Origin: JAABQG01 sp963726365
GTDB lineage: Bacteria > Pseudomonadota > Gammaproteobacteria > Burkholderiales > Burkholderiaceae_C
NCBI GenBank assembly: GCA_963726365.1
Contig: CAVSCI010000009.1
Location: 124,001-188,000 of the forward strand
DNA length: 64,000 bases
Reading direction: 5' to 3'
The notes beneath the pieces were generated by a model. It was given only the letters and a program-made list of their open reading frames with translations, made no database searches and was not told where the DNA came from. Below are positions 53,067-63,120 of this stretch, piece after piece (the stretch's first letter is position 1; each line of letters begins with the position of its first letter). The position numbers and the translations under genes were made by a program.

Positions 53067-53731
53067 GCCTTGGCCCCGGCGCTGGCGGGTGCTGCGCCCG
53101 GCGGGAGCGCCAGGCCGGTGCCGATCATCGAATCGCGCGTCACCAGCGATGCAAGTTGGTCCTCACTCATTTCGGAAGTCCCTTGCGGGCGCATCGGTAG
53201 CACCAGATAGCGTACTTCGGCGGTCGAATCCCAGACGCGAACCGTGGTGCTCTCGGGCAGGGTGACGCCGAAATCCGCCAGCACACCGCGGGGGTCCATC
53301 ACGGCCTTGGCCCGGTAGGGCGCGCTCTTGTACCAGACCGGCGGCAGGCCGAGTACCGGCCACGGGTAGCAACTGCACAGCGTGCACACCACCATGTTGT
53401 GGACGGCGGGCGTATTTTCCACGGCCACCATGTGCTCGCCCTGGCGACCGGTGAAACCGAACGAGGCGATGGCCGCCGTGGCGTCCTTCAGCAGCCAGGC
53501 GTGAAAATCGGGGTCTGTCCAGGCTCTGGCCACCACGCGCGCGCCGTTGTGCGGGCCGATCTTCGTCTCGTACGTCTCGATGATGCGGTCGAGCGCGGCC
53601 GGGTCGACGTAGCCTTTCTGGGTGAGCAGGGTTTCGAGCGCCCGCACGCGAACGTCCATTTCGCCGAGCGTGCTGCCCTCATGGTCGTGCCCATGGGCAA
53701 CGGGGTGGGCGTGGGTGTGGGGGGCACTCAA
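53063..53731 (-). CDS. nthA: Nitrile hydratase subunit alpha, cobalt type
   Basis: Subunit of 222 residues converting nitriles to amides. The active-site motif is C116-T-L-C119-S-C121 (VCTLCSCYPWPVLGLPP); Thr in CTLCSC marks the cobalt type (Ser marks iron type). Metal ligands are C116, C119 and C121, with the last two post-translationally oxidised. The N-terminus is His-rich (PHTHAHPVAHGHDHE), which may help metal delivery. ATG 53731 begins the operon alpha-beta-accessory. No amidase or aldoxime dehydratase gene is near it. Confidence 0.95.
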   Translation of the reverse strand: MSAPHTHAHPVAHGHDHEGSTLGEMDVRVRALETLLTQKGYVDPAALDRIIETYETKIGPHNGARVVARAWTDPDFHAWLLKDATAAIASFGFTGRQGEHMVAVENTPAVHNMVVCTLCSCYPWPVLGLPPVWYKSAPYRAKAVMDPRGVLADFGVTLPESTTVRVWDSTAEVRYLVLPMRPQGTSEMSEDQLASLVTRDSMIGTGLALPPGAAPASAGAKA

Positions 53732-53909
53732 GGCAAACCTCCTGGAAGGGCGCTGGCAAGGTGAGGCGACGGTGGGTTGCGGCCGCCGGGCCGCGACGTA
53801 CCGGGCCGTGCAGGGGCATCATAGCGCCGCATACAATGACAGGTTGCCTGCCCTTCGCCGCTTTTGCGTGCCCGGGCGGTTCAGATGATTCATTTTGTGG
53901 AGTTTGCCT

Positions 53910-54242
53910 GTGTTTATTTCTTCCGCTTTTGCCCAAACCGCACCTGCCGCTGCCGCTGGCGGTGACATGCAGTCGTCCCTCATGAGCATGCTGCCACTGG
54001 TGCTGATGTTCGTGGTGCTTTATTTCGTGATGATCCGTCCGCAGATGAAAAAGCAGAAGGAGCACCGCGCCATGATCGATGCGCTGGCCAAAGGCGACGA
54101 AGTCGTCACGGCGGGCGGCATGCTGGGCAAGGTCACCAAGCTGGGCGAGGGCTATATCAGTGCTGAAATCGCCAATGGCGTGGAAGTGCAGTTGCAGCGC
54201 AGCGCCGTGGTGCAGGTGTTGCCCAAGGGCACGATGAAGTAA
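53910..54242 (+). CDS. yajC: Preprotein translocase subunit YajC
   Basis: Single-helix Sec accessory subunit of 110 residues. GTG 53910 gives MFISSAFAQTAPAAAAGG, the start common in this order, with TGGAG upstream. The transmembrane helix is LPLVLMFVVLYFVMIRPQMK, then the cytosolic domain with KGDEVVTAGGMLGKVTKLGE. A longer frame from TTG 53895 is not needed. It opens a yajC-secD-secF operon. Confidence 0.92.
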   Translation: MFISSAFAQTAPAAAAGGDMQSSLMSMLPLVLMFVVLYFVMIRPQMKKQKEHRAMIDALAKGDEVVTAGGMLGKVTKLGEGYISAEIANGVEVQLQRSAVVQVLPKGTMK

Positions 54243-54311
54243 GCCGCGCTGGATGGCTCCCATCCAGAGACTGCCTGCTACAGGCACAAGCTACAAGCGA
54301 AATACGCGATC

Positions 54312-56208
54312 ATGAACCGTTACCCGGTCTGGAAGTACGCGATCATGGTGATCGCCTTGTTGGTGGGGGTGATCTACACGCTGCCCAATTTGTTTGGTGA
54401 AGCTCCGGCGGTGCAGGTGTCGGCCGGCAAGGCCACTGTGCGGGTCGATACCGGCACCCAGGCGCGGATCGAGGGCGCCATCAAGGCAGCGGGCCTTCAG
54501 GCCGACCTCGTCACCTTTGACGGGAATTCGGTCAAGGCGCGTTTCGATTCGACCGACAACCAGCTCAAGGCCAAGGACGCCATCCAGAAAGCCCTGAATC
54601 CGGATCCCGCCGACCCTGGCTACGTGGTCGCACTGAATCTGGTGTCGCGCTCTCCGGCCTGGCTGTCGGCCCTGCACGCCTCGCCGATGTATCTCGGTCT
54701 GGACTTGCGTGGCGGTGTGCATTTCATGCTGCAGGTGGACATGCAGGCCGCGTTGACCAAGAAGGCCGAATCCCTGGGCGGCGACCTTCGCAGTGTCCTG
54801 CGCGAGAAGAACCTTCGCCACGGGGGTATCAGCCGCAACGGCCAGATCATCGAAGTGCGCTTTCGCGATGCGGCCACGCTGGACGCGGCCAAGCGCGTCA
54901 TTCAGGAGCAGTTCACCGAGTTGCAGACCACAGATGCACCGGACGGCAGTGAATACAAGCTCATCGCCACCATCCGGCCCGAGGCGGCGCGCAGGGTCCA
55001 GGAGCAGGCGGTCAAGCAGAACATCACCACGCTGCACAACCGCATCAATGAACTGGGGGTCTCCGAGCCGGTGATCCAGCAACAGGGGCTGGACCGCATC
55101 GTGGTGCAGTTGCCCGGCGTGCAGGACACGGCCAAGGCCAAGGACATTCTGGGCCGCACCGCGACGCTGGAGATGCGCCTGGTGGATGATTCCGCCGAGG
55201 GCCGTGACGCCGAAGCCGGGCGTGGGCCCGTGCCGTTCGGCACTGAACGCTATCTGCAGCGCGACGGGCGTGCCGTGATCGTGAAGAAGCAGGTGATCAT
55301 CACCGGCGACAGCCTGACCGATGCCCAGCCCGGCTTTGATTCGCAGAACCAGCAGCCCAAGGTGGACCTGACGGTTGACGCCAAGGGCGGGCGCATCATG
55401 CGCGATACCAGCCGGGAGAACTTGAAGAAGCGCATGGCCATCCTGCTGTTCGAGAAAGGCAAGGGCGAGGTGCTGACAGCCCCCGTCATCCAGGGTGAAC
55501 TGGGCAACCGTTTCCAGATTTCAGGGTCCATGACCGTGGTCGAAGCCAACGATCTGGCCCTGCTGCTGCGCGCCGGATCGCTCGCCGCGCCGATGGAAAT
55601 CATCGAGGAACGCACGATCGGGCCGAGCCTGGGCGCGGAAAACATCGCCAAGGGCTTTAACAGCGTGATCTGGGGCTTCCTGGTCATCGTGGCCTTCATG
55701 GCGGCGTACTACATGCTTTTTGGCTTGTTCTCTGGCATCGCGCTGGCCTTCAACCTGCTGCTGCTTGTCGCCATTCTTTCCATGCTGCAGGCCACGCTGA
55801 CCTTGCCCGGCATGGCTGCCATGGCGCTGGCGCTGGGCATGGCGATTGACTCCAATGTGCTGATCAATGAGCGGGTGCGCGAGGAATTGCGCAACGGGGT
55901 GTCGCCCCAGGCGGCAATTCACGCGGGCTACGACCGCGCCTGGGCCACGATCTTTGACTCGAACATCACCACGCTGATTGCCGGCCTGGCCCTGCTGGCC
56001 TTTGGCTCCGGCCCGGTGCGCGGCTTTGCGGTGGTGCATTGCATCGGCATCCTGACCTCGATGTTCTCCGCTGTGTTTTTCTCGCGTGGCCTGGTGAACC
56101 TCTGGTACGGCCAGAAGAAGAAACTCAAAACGGTGTCGATCGGCACGGTCTGGCGGCCCGGATGGCGATGGCGCTGTGGCCACTTCTGGCAAGCTAACGG
56201 CCGATTAA
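54312..56208 (+). CDS. secD: Protein translocase subunit SecD (C-terminal frameshift)
   Basis: SecD pulls secretory proteins into the periplasm using proton force. The first helix (WKYAIMVIALLVGVIYTLPN), the D1 region GLDLRGGVHFMLQVDMQAAL and the later helices (GMAAMALALGMAIDSNVLIN) are intact. As written, the frame runs from TVWRP straight into secF without a stop. Deleting one G at 56160-56161 restores VWRPDGDGAVATSGKLTAD and the stop at 56206-56208, giving 631 residues, a normal length. The apparent SecDF fusion is therefore an artefact. Confidence 0.95.
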
Positions 56209-56219
56209 GGGAGCACAAG

Positions 56220-57182
56220 ATGGAATTTTTCAAGATCAAGAAGGACATTCCGTTCATGAGGCATGCGTTGATCTTCAACGTGGTCTCCCTCGTGACCTTT
56301 CTGGCGGCCGTGTTCTTCCTGTTTTCGCGCGGGCTGCACCTGTCGGTGGAGTTCACCGGCGGTACCGTGATGGAAGTGAGCTACTCCCAGCCGGCGGATC
56401 TGTCCAAGGTCCGCGGGCTGGTGTCGGGGCTGGGTTTCGCCGACGTGCAGGTGCAGAATTTCGGTTCGGCGCGTGACGTGATGATTCGCCTGCCGGCGCA
56501 AAAGGGCGTGAGCTCGGCGCAGCAAAGCGAGAAGGTGCTGGCCGCCCTCAAGGCCGATGACGGCACGGTGAACCTGCGACGCACCGAGTTCGTCGGCCCT
56601 CAGGTCGGCGACGAACTCGCGGCGGACGGCCTCAAGGCGCTGGGCATGGTGGTGGCGGGCATCATGATCTACCTGGCGTTCCGCTTCGAATGGAAGTTTG
56701 CGGTGGCCGCGATCATCGCCAACCTGCATGATGTGATCATCATCCTGGGTTTCTTCGCGTTCTTCCAGTGGGAGTTTTCACTGGCGGTGCTGGCAGCGGT
56801 GCTGGCGGTGCTGGGCTACTCGGTCAACGAATCGGTTGTGATTTTTGACCGGATCCGGGAGAATTTCCGCCGGTACCGGAAAATGAACACGGTTGAAATT
56901 ATTGACAACGCGATCACTTCCACCATCAGCCGCACTATCATCACCCATGGATCTACCCAAATCATGGTGCTTTCGATGCTTCTCTTCGGGGGTGAGACCT
57001 TGCACTATTTCGCCATGGCGCTGACGATCGGCATTCTTTTCGGTATTTACTCGTCGGTCTTTGTGGCGGCGGCCATCGCGATGTGGCTGGGTATCAAACG
57101 CGAGGACCTGGTCAAGGCGACCGGCAAGAAGGACGACGGCCCCATCGATCCCAACGATCCGAACGCAGGGGCCACGGTGTAG
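56220..57182 (+). CDS. secF: Protein translocase subunit SecF
   Basis: SecF (320 residues) partners SecD in one complex with six helices. It starts MEFFKIKKDIPFMRHALIFN with GGAG nine bases upstream; the D1-like segment is VEFTGGTVMEVSYSQPADLS, and the helix with the conserved Asp pair is VNESVVIFDRIRENFRRYRK. The end PIDPNDPNAGATV is polar. It is really a separate gene; the fusion frame to secD arises from the error at 56160. Confidence 0.95.
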   Translation: MEFFKIKKDIPFMRHALIFNVVSLVTFLAAVFFLFSRGLHLSVEFTGGTVMEVSYSQPADLSKVRGLVSGLGFADVQVQNFGSARDVMIRLPAQKGVSSAQQSEKVLAALKADDGTVNLRRTEFVGPQVGDELAADGLKALGMVVAGIMIYLAFRFEWKFAVAAIIANLHDVIIILGFFAFFQWEFSLAVLAAVLAVLGYSVNESVVIFDRIRENFRRYRKMNTVEIIDNAITSTISRTIITHGSTQIMVLSMLLFGGETLHYFAMALTIGILFGIYSSVFVAAAIAMWLGIKREDLVKATGKKDDGPIDPNDPNAGATV

Positions 57183-57187
57183 CTTTC

Positions 57188-59693
57188 ATGGCAACCCAGG
57201 GATTCACCGCTCCATCCTCGCCCCTGTCGCGCAGCACGCGCGAGCAGTTCGTGGCCGAGGTGGACGGTGTGGTCCTGAGTCTGGCGGCCACGGCCCAGGG
57301 CCGCCTGAGCGCGCTGGCGGATCAGACCGGCAATGCGCGTGACCAGCAAAACCGCCGGGATGCGCTGCTCGACTTCCTGAAACTGCGCGACGCCTGGATT
57401 CAGGCCTTGCGCCAGGCCCTGCGCCAGGCCCTGGTCTCGCCTGGACTGGCCGCATTGCGCCGCGATGACAAGCGCAGTCAGGGGTTGACGCTGATCGGGG
57501 ATGACGAGATAGAAGACCGGAATCCTGGTGTCGCGTCTGGAGAAGGCGATTTCGGACAAGGTGAGCTGGGAGCTCAATGACCTTCGGTTAAGGGTCATGA
57601 AGCTCGACAACGATCAGGAACTTGCCGAGCACGACGTGCTCAAGCCCGAAACCCTTGCCTCGGTGATGATTGCCCAGTGGCTGGCCTGCGGTCTTTCGCG
57701 GCCGATCTGGGTTGCGGTGCAGGACAGCCTCACGCCACTGATTGCCGAGCGCATGCTCGCAGCCTACAAGCATGCCAATGAATTTCTGATCCGCAATGGT
57801 GTCATGCCGGTGATCGAGGTCAAGCCGATGGTTCGGCGCTCGACGGCGGCGCCGCTAGTAGCACCTGCCAGCCAGTCGCGGTGGTCTTCGCACGCGGACA
57901 GTGGCGACGCGGGCCCCCAGTCCGCTCGTGGTGGCAGTTATGGTGGCTCGGGCGGTCATTCCGGTGGCGGTGGTGGTTATGGCAGCTCAGGCGGTCATTC
58001 CGGTGGCGGTGGTGGTTATGGGGGCTCGGGCGGTCAGTCCGGCGGCGGTGCGGCGGAGTCGCGTCGCGGTGCGCCAGGTGGTGGCTACGAGGGCGCCGGC
58101 GGGTCGGGTTCAACACGGGCCGGCTCGCCAGCATCTGGCGCCTCCGGTCGCGGGCATGCCCACAGTGCGATGGCCGATGAAACGCGCATGATGACGTCGA
58201 CCACGCCGCTGGCCCGTGCACGCCAGCGCGCGCAGGGTGTTCTGGGACAACTCAAGCGCATGCTGTTCGACCGTGGTGCGGGATTTGACGAGACGCGCCC
58301 GAACACGCTCTCGCCGGCGCTCGCTGCGGCGATGAGTCAGGAGCGCGCCGTATGGATTGAAGGCCCGGTCACTGGTGCAGGCCGCATGCCTCAAGGCGGC
58401 GTCCCGCAGGTGATGATGGAAATGCGGGAGCGCACCGCCGAACTCAAGAAGAAAGCCAGCAGCGCCAGCGAAAAAGCGACGATCGAGATCGTCGCGCTGA
58501 TGTTCCAGGCCATCCTTGCCGAGGAGCGGATTGCGGCCAGTATCCGGGTCTGGTTTGCCCGTTTGCAGATGCCTGTGCTGCGCCTGGCGCTGGCCGAGCC
58601 GGAGTTTTTCAATACGCTGCAGCATCCGGCGCGCCAACTCATCGACCGCATGGGATCCTGTGTCCTGGGTTTTGATGCCAGCGGCGTTCAGGGCGCCGCG
58701 ATGGAGGCGGAAATCCGGCGCGTGGTGCAGGTGATCGAGCAGTATCCGGAAACCGGACGGCGCGTGTTTCAGCTGGTGTTCGATGAATTCCAGAAGTTCC
58801 TGTCCGGTTTTCTCACGTCCAGGGAGGGCACCCAGCGCCTGGTCAGCGTGGCCCAGCAGGTCGAGCAGAAGGAGACCCTGGCCATCCAGTACATGATCGA
58901 GATGCGCAAGATGCTCGACAAGATCAAGGTGCGGGATGAAGTTCGCGAGTTTCTTTTCAAGGTCTGGTCCGAGGCGCTGGCGGTGGCGGCATTGCGATAT
59001 GGTCCGCAGCATGCGGAGACGCTCGCGCTCAAACGAACGGCGACAGATTTGCTCTGGGCGGCGAGCGCCAAGCCGAATCGGGAAGATCGCGCCCGTGTCA
59101 TCCAGGATCTGCCGAAGATCCTGCAATACCTGAGGCAGGGCATGGCCTTGCTTGGCTTGCCGCAGACGGCGCAGGATGCCCAGCTCAAGATTCTCAGCGA
59201 TATCCTGGCCGACGCCTTCCTGTCCAAGACCGAGGCAATTCCCCAGGATGAGATCGATGACATGGCGCGCCGCCTCGAACAGCTGGAAGTGGCCATCAGC
59301 GATGAAGATGCGGGCGAAATTGAACTGGACCCGGGCACGCTCGAGGTCATGCTGGGTGTTGATGCCTCGTCTTTCGAGCTGTTGCCCAACGGAGGGTCCA
59401 GCCCGAGCAATGCCATGCTGGCCTGGGCCAAGGAACTCGAACTCGGTCATTGGTTCGTTCTGGACCACAACGGCGTGGTGTCGAAGATCCAGCTGGTCTG
59501 GCGCAGCGACCGGCGCCAGCTGTATCTGTTTGCCTCGGGCGATGGGCGAAATTATCTGATCCAGGCACGTCGCCTTGCGGCCTATCTGCAGGCGGGTTTG
59601 CTGGTCCCTTCCGAAGACGAAACGCTGACGGTCCGCGCGACGCGCGAGGCTCTGACCAAGCTCGACGCAAATCCCGAGCGCTTGCTGGACTGA
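57188..59693 (+). CDS. DUF1631 family protein with Gly-rich tandem repeat (frameshifted)
   Basis: Large cytosolic protein of unknown function. The first part (from 57188: MATQGFTAPSSPLSRSTREQ) and the rest (ILVSRLEKAISDKVSWELND, FFNTLQHPARQLIDRMGSCV, WFVLDHNGVVSKIQLVWRSD) are in different frames. Removing one A of the AA at 57521-57522 joins DRILVSRLEKA and gives about 834 residues. Three 13-residue Gly/Ser repeats (39 bases each) lie at about residues 250-290. The family is conserved in betaproteobacteria; no catalytic motif was recognised. Confidence 0.8.
57939..58055 (+). repeat. Three 39-base tandem repeats in the DUF1631 gene
   Basis: Three near-identical 39-base units code YG(G/S)SGG(H/Q)SGGGGG, with TAT codons at 57939, 57978 and 58017. 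Copy number is likely to vary among strains by slippage. Confidence 0.75.
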
Positions 59694-59751
59694 TCCGTTA
59701 CGGGCGGATCTCAGTGCGCCACGCGACCGCCGCTGTCGTCGCAGAGTTCAG

Positions 59752-60972
59752 TCAGGCCGTGCCGAGCCGCTGGTACAGTCCGCCTGGCAAGCGCGCTACC
59801 GCACCCTCGAGCTCGAGTTCCAGCAGGCGAGCTTGAAGTCTTGCCGCATCCAGCCCGGTCCGGGCCATCAGGGCGTCCAGGCCCACCGGATCAAAGCCGA
59901 GCGCTGTCGTCAATGCGTCTTCCGGAACACTTTCGGGTTCTTGCGTCGCGGAGAAATCCCCATCAGCTATCGATCCGGGCGTTGCTGGAGGCTGGCCCGT
60001 CGGCAGGCGAAGTTCCTCGAGCACATCCTGCGCGGTTTCAACCAGCTTGGCGCCCTGCCGGATGAGCGCATGGCAGCCGCGTGACTGGCTCGCGTGGATG
60101 GACCCCGGGATTGCAAAGACTTCCTTGCCCTGCTCGCTGGCCATTCGGGCAGTGATGAGTGAGCCTGATTTCAGCGCAGCTTCCACTACCAGAGTTCCCA
60201 GGCTCAAACCGGAAATGATGCGGTTGCGTCTGGGAAAGTTGGCCGAGACCGGTGGCGTACCCAATGGATACTCGCTCACCAGCAGCCCATGGCGCGCAAT
60301 GCGGTGCGCCAGGGCGAGATGCTTTTTCGGATAGACGCGGTCCAGCCCGGTGCCCACCACGGCAATGGTGGCAATTGCGCGGTCCAGACCTCTCGCCTCT
60401 GCCCCTTCCAGCGCGCCGAGGTGCGCTGCGCCGTCAATGCCCAATGCCAGTCCGGACACCACCGTCAGACCCGTTTCAGCCAGTTCGCGAGCGAATTGCC
60501 TGGCATTCGTTTCGCCCTGGGGGGTCGGGTTGCGGCTACCGACAATGGCAATGCCCCTGCGTGCGGCAATCTCCAGCGGGGCGGGGCCATTTCCCGAATG
60601 GTTGACGTCGGCAGGAAGCGCCTGGCCGAGCAGGTACAGCATGAGTGGCGGGTCTTCGATATCGAGCAGTGCGGCAGGGTAGGCTGCATCACCGAGCGTC
60701 ACAATCTGCCGCTGGATGCCTTCGGCCGCTGGCGTCTGGCGTGCATCGTCAAGCCACTGCCACGAAGTCTCCAGCAGGGCAGGCAATTCGGCGGGGGTAC
60801 TCAGCAACGCCGACGCCTGGACGGGGGAGACAATCTGGCGCAATGTGGCGCCAGACTGATCGAAGATCGATTGCGGCAGACCGAACGTGGCCAGCAGTTT
60901 GCGCGCTGTGGCATTGCCCACGCCGGGTGTCAGGGTCAACCGCAACCAAGCGGCGAGGTCGTCTCGCTCCAC
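59752..60972 (-). CDS. dprA: DNA processing protein DprA
   Basis: Protein of 406 residues that loads RecA on incoming single-stranded DNA in natural transformation. The Rossmann-like DprA domain contains IAARRGIAIVGSRNPTPQGE and TGLTVVSGLALGIDGAAHLG. A helix-hairpin-helix-like N-terminal region (LTPGVGNATARKLLATFGLP) and a C-terminal winged-helix (LDALMARTGLDAARLQARLL) flank it. ATG 60972 gives a standard length. It follows the LysM gene on the same strand. Confidence 0.93.
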   Translation of the reverse strand: MERDDLAAWLRLTLTPGVGNATARKLLATFGLPQSIFDQSGATLRQIVSPVQASALLSTPAELPALLETSWQWLDDARQTPAAEGIQRQIVTLGDAAYPAALLDIEDPPLMLYLLGQALPADVNHSGNGPAPLEIAARRGIAIVGSRNPTPQGETNARQFARELAETGLTVVSGLALGIDGAAHLGALEGAEARGLDRAIATIAVVGTGLDRVYPKKHLALAHRIARHGLLVSEYPLGTPPVSANFPRRNRIISGLSLGTLVVEAALKSGSLITARMASEQGKEVFAIPGSIHASQSRGCHALIRQGAKLVETAQDVLEELRLPTGQPPATPGSIADGDFSATQEPESVPEDALTTALGFDPVGLDALMARTGLDAARLQARLLELELEGAVARLPGGLYQRLGTA

Positions 60973-61036
60973 GGTGCGCGATGCGTCAGCGAGGTATCCG
61001 GAGAGTGTTATGGGGTCGGATCGTCGCGGACACGCT

Positions 61037-62305
61037 TCAGCGTGGGCTGACTGCCCGGTTACCCACTTTCACGCCGTCATTGACCTGCAGCAGCAAGCCG
61101 TAGGAGACCCGCTCGAAGGTCCGGAACACCATCAGGAGGCCCCGTCGCTCGTCAGGCAGTTGAAGCACGCCTCTTTGCGTGAAGAAGCCCCTGCGATCTT
61201 CCGGCAGCTGGAGCGCGACTTGGCCATCGGCCGTTGTGTCCACGATGCGCTCGCCATCCTTGAGAATCTCCAGGACATGACCGATTTCCATGCCATCGCG
61301 TGTGCCGCGGTTGAGCACGACGACCTGGCCGGTGGAGGCATACCGCACGGCGTCATCGGTGTAGATGGAGATGATCTGTGCGTCGACCTGGAAGGCGGGT
61401 GCGCGGGGCGTGTAGGTGGCAAACGGCCGCGGCGGCTCGATCAGGAGGCGGTCGCCAACGGTGATCACGTCCTTGGTCTTCAGGAGGTCGAGCGAGGCTG
61501 GCACAGGCGTGACCTGGAGCTTGCCGTTCGCGTCAGTTGTCGAACTGGTGGTCTGGCCCTGCACCAGCCGTGCGTTGCCGAGGTAGGCAGCCTCATAGCC
61601 CAGAATCTCACCGGTCGACGGGTCCACCAGCGGTTTGGCATTGCGGAACACACGGTACCCCTGCGGCATGCCGGGGCCGTCCAGCAGGGGACGGCTTGCA
61701 TCGCCCATCGCATAAATCCGGTCACCCCGGCTGAGCAGGAGTCGATTCTCGCTGTTGGCGACGATGCGTGGCGCCAGCATCATCGTGGCTTCATCCACCA
61801 CCAGCGGCTCGACGAGATACGGGTCAATCTGGTCGTTTCTCAAGGTCGGCAAGGCGTTCGCCGGCAGGAGTTCACTGCGGATGCGGGGTGAAAGCTTGAC
61901 GGTATCGGCATCACTGCCGCCGCGAACCCTGAGGCGCGCGCGGCCATCCTTCTTTTCCAGTTGCAGAACCTGGCCTGGATAGATCAGGTGGGGATTGCGG
62001 ATCTCTTCCAGGTTCATGCCCCAAAGTTCGGGCCAGCGCCAGGGCTTCTTGAGGTAAATCCCCGAGATGCCCCAAAGGGTGTCCCCGCGCTTGACGGTGT
62101 ACAGGTCGGGTGCGCCTGGCGCGAGTTCACTCAGCGGAACCCCCTCCTGCGCCACCTTTTGAGCCACACCGCGTTGGTTCGGGGTGATGGGGTAGTTCTG
62201 CGCATGAACTGCTGCGGGCAAATAGCACGCAATCATCCCGGCCAGCATGGCCAAGACGGGCACGGCCGTGATGGCAGGAGTTTTTCCCGTGGTCATTTGT
62301 TTCAT
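61037..62305 (-). CDS. LysM domain-containing peptidoglycan-binding protein
   Basis: Exported protein of 422 residues. The N-terminal signal peptide (VPVLAMLAGMIACYLPAAVH then A-Q) is followed by one LysM domain (YTVKRGDTLWGISGIYLKKP, around residues 80-130) and a long beta-rich region of unknown role (VDEATMMLAPRIVANSENRL, VVVLNRGTRDGMEIGHVLEI). In this order a LysM protein gene commonly lies between dprA and def, as here. The ATG at 62305 was chosen; 62296 (MTTGKT) is possible. Confidence 0.85.
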   Translation of the reverse strand: MKQMTTGKTPAITAVPVLAMLAGMIACYLPAAVHAQNYPITPNQRGVAQKVAQEGVPLSELAPGAPDLYTVKRGDTLWGISGIYLKKPWRWPELWGMNLEEIRNPHLIYPGQVLQLEKKDGRARLRVRGGSDADTVKLSPRIRSELLPANALPTLRNDQIDPYLVEPLVVDEATMMLAPRIVANSENRLLLSRGDRIYAMGDASRPLLDGPGMPQGYRVFRNAKPLVDPSTGEILGYEAAYLGNARLVQGQTTSSTTDANGKLQVTPVPASLDLLKTKDVITVGDRLLIEPPRPFATYTPRAPAFQVDAQIISIYTDDAVRYASTGQVVVLNRGTRDGMEIGHVLEILKDGERIVDTTADGQVALQLPEDRRGFFTQRGVLQLPDERRGLLMVFRTFERVSYGLLLQVNDGVKVGNRAVSPR

Positions 62306-62449
62306 TGGTTCTCGAATCCCCGCACAGAAATCTTGACAAATCACTGGTGATTCTGCGCTCAAGGCCTTGATTGGGCAATGATTTATGGTTTTTGACTCTG
62401 CGCGAAATGTAAAAAGTGGCGAAAATAGCGACATCTTTTATGTGATTTC

Positions 62450-62959
62450 ATGGCTCAACTTCCCATTCTCCGTTACCCAGACCCCCGTCTTCACACGGTG
62501 GCCAAGCCCGTGCAGGCCGTTGACCCGCGCATTCGCATGCTGATTTCTGACATGCAGGAAACCATGTATGAAGCCCAGGGCATCGGGCTGGCGGCCACGC
62601 AGGTTGACGCACACGTCCGGCTGATCGTGATCGATGTGTCGGAGGAACGCAACCAGCCGCTGGTACTGATCAATCCGGTGCTCGCCTGGGCCAGCGAAGA
62701 GCGTGTGAAGGGTGACGAGGGCTGCCTTTCCGTGCCCGGAATTTATGATGGCGTGGAGCGCGCAGCGGCGGTCCACGTCACCGCGCTGGATGGCGAGGGC
62801 CAATCCCGCACGATCCAGGCCGAGGGACTTCTGGCCGTGTGCATCCAGCATGAGATGGACCATCTGATGGGCAAAGTGTTCGTCGAATACCTGTCGCCCC
62901 TGAAGCGCAACAGGATCAAGGCCAAAATGCTCAAGCAGATCAAGGAAGAGCGCGCGTAA
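62450..62959 (+). CDS. def: Peptide deformylase
   Basis: Enzyme of 169 residues that removes the formyl group from new proteins. All three signature motifs are present: GIGLAATQ at 44-51, EGCLSVP at 90-96 (Cys92 metal ligand) and HEMDH at 134-138 (His134 and His138 ligands, Glu135 catalytic). It is divergent from the LysM gene and followed by fmt, its usual partner, 161 bases away. Confidence 0.95.
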   Translation: MAQLPILRYPDPRLHTVAKPVQAVDPRIRMLISDMQETMYEAQGIGLAATQVDAHVRLIVIDVSEERNQPLVLINPVLAWASEERVKGDEGCLSVPGIYDGVERAAAVHVTALDGEGQSRTIQAEGLLAVCIQHEMDHLMGKVFVEYLSPLKRNRIKAKMLKQIKEERA

Positions 62960-63120
62960 GGCGTAAGGTGTATTGCGGCGCGCTGGCATCGATGGGCTGC
63001 AGCAGCCGTGGCGAGCTGATCGGTGAAGATACCTGTCCCTGCGGCGCCCGCGTGGCCCTGCCGGGTGCAGCAAAATAACCGCTTGCACGCGGCTTGCGTG
63101 ATCGCTGACTGGAAATCCTC

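Noticed and set aside
54255..54300. CTGCTACAGGCACAAGC before secD as a repeat copy
   Set aside because: It resembles other Comamonadaceae repeats loosely but lacks the CCAGCGTCA core; evidence too weak.
57939..58055. Regular repeats that could suggest a CRISPR array
   Set aside because: The units are contiguous 39-base coding repeats with no unique spacers.
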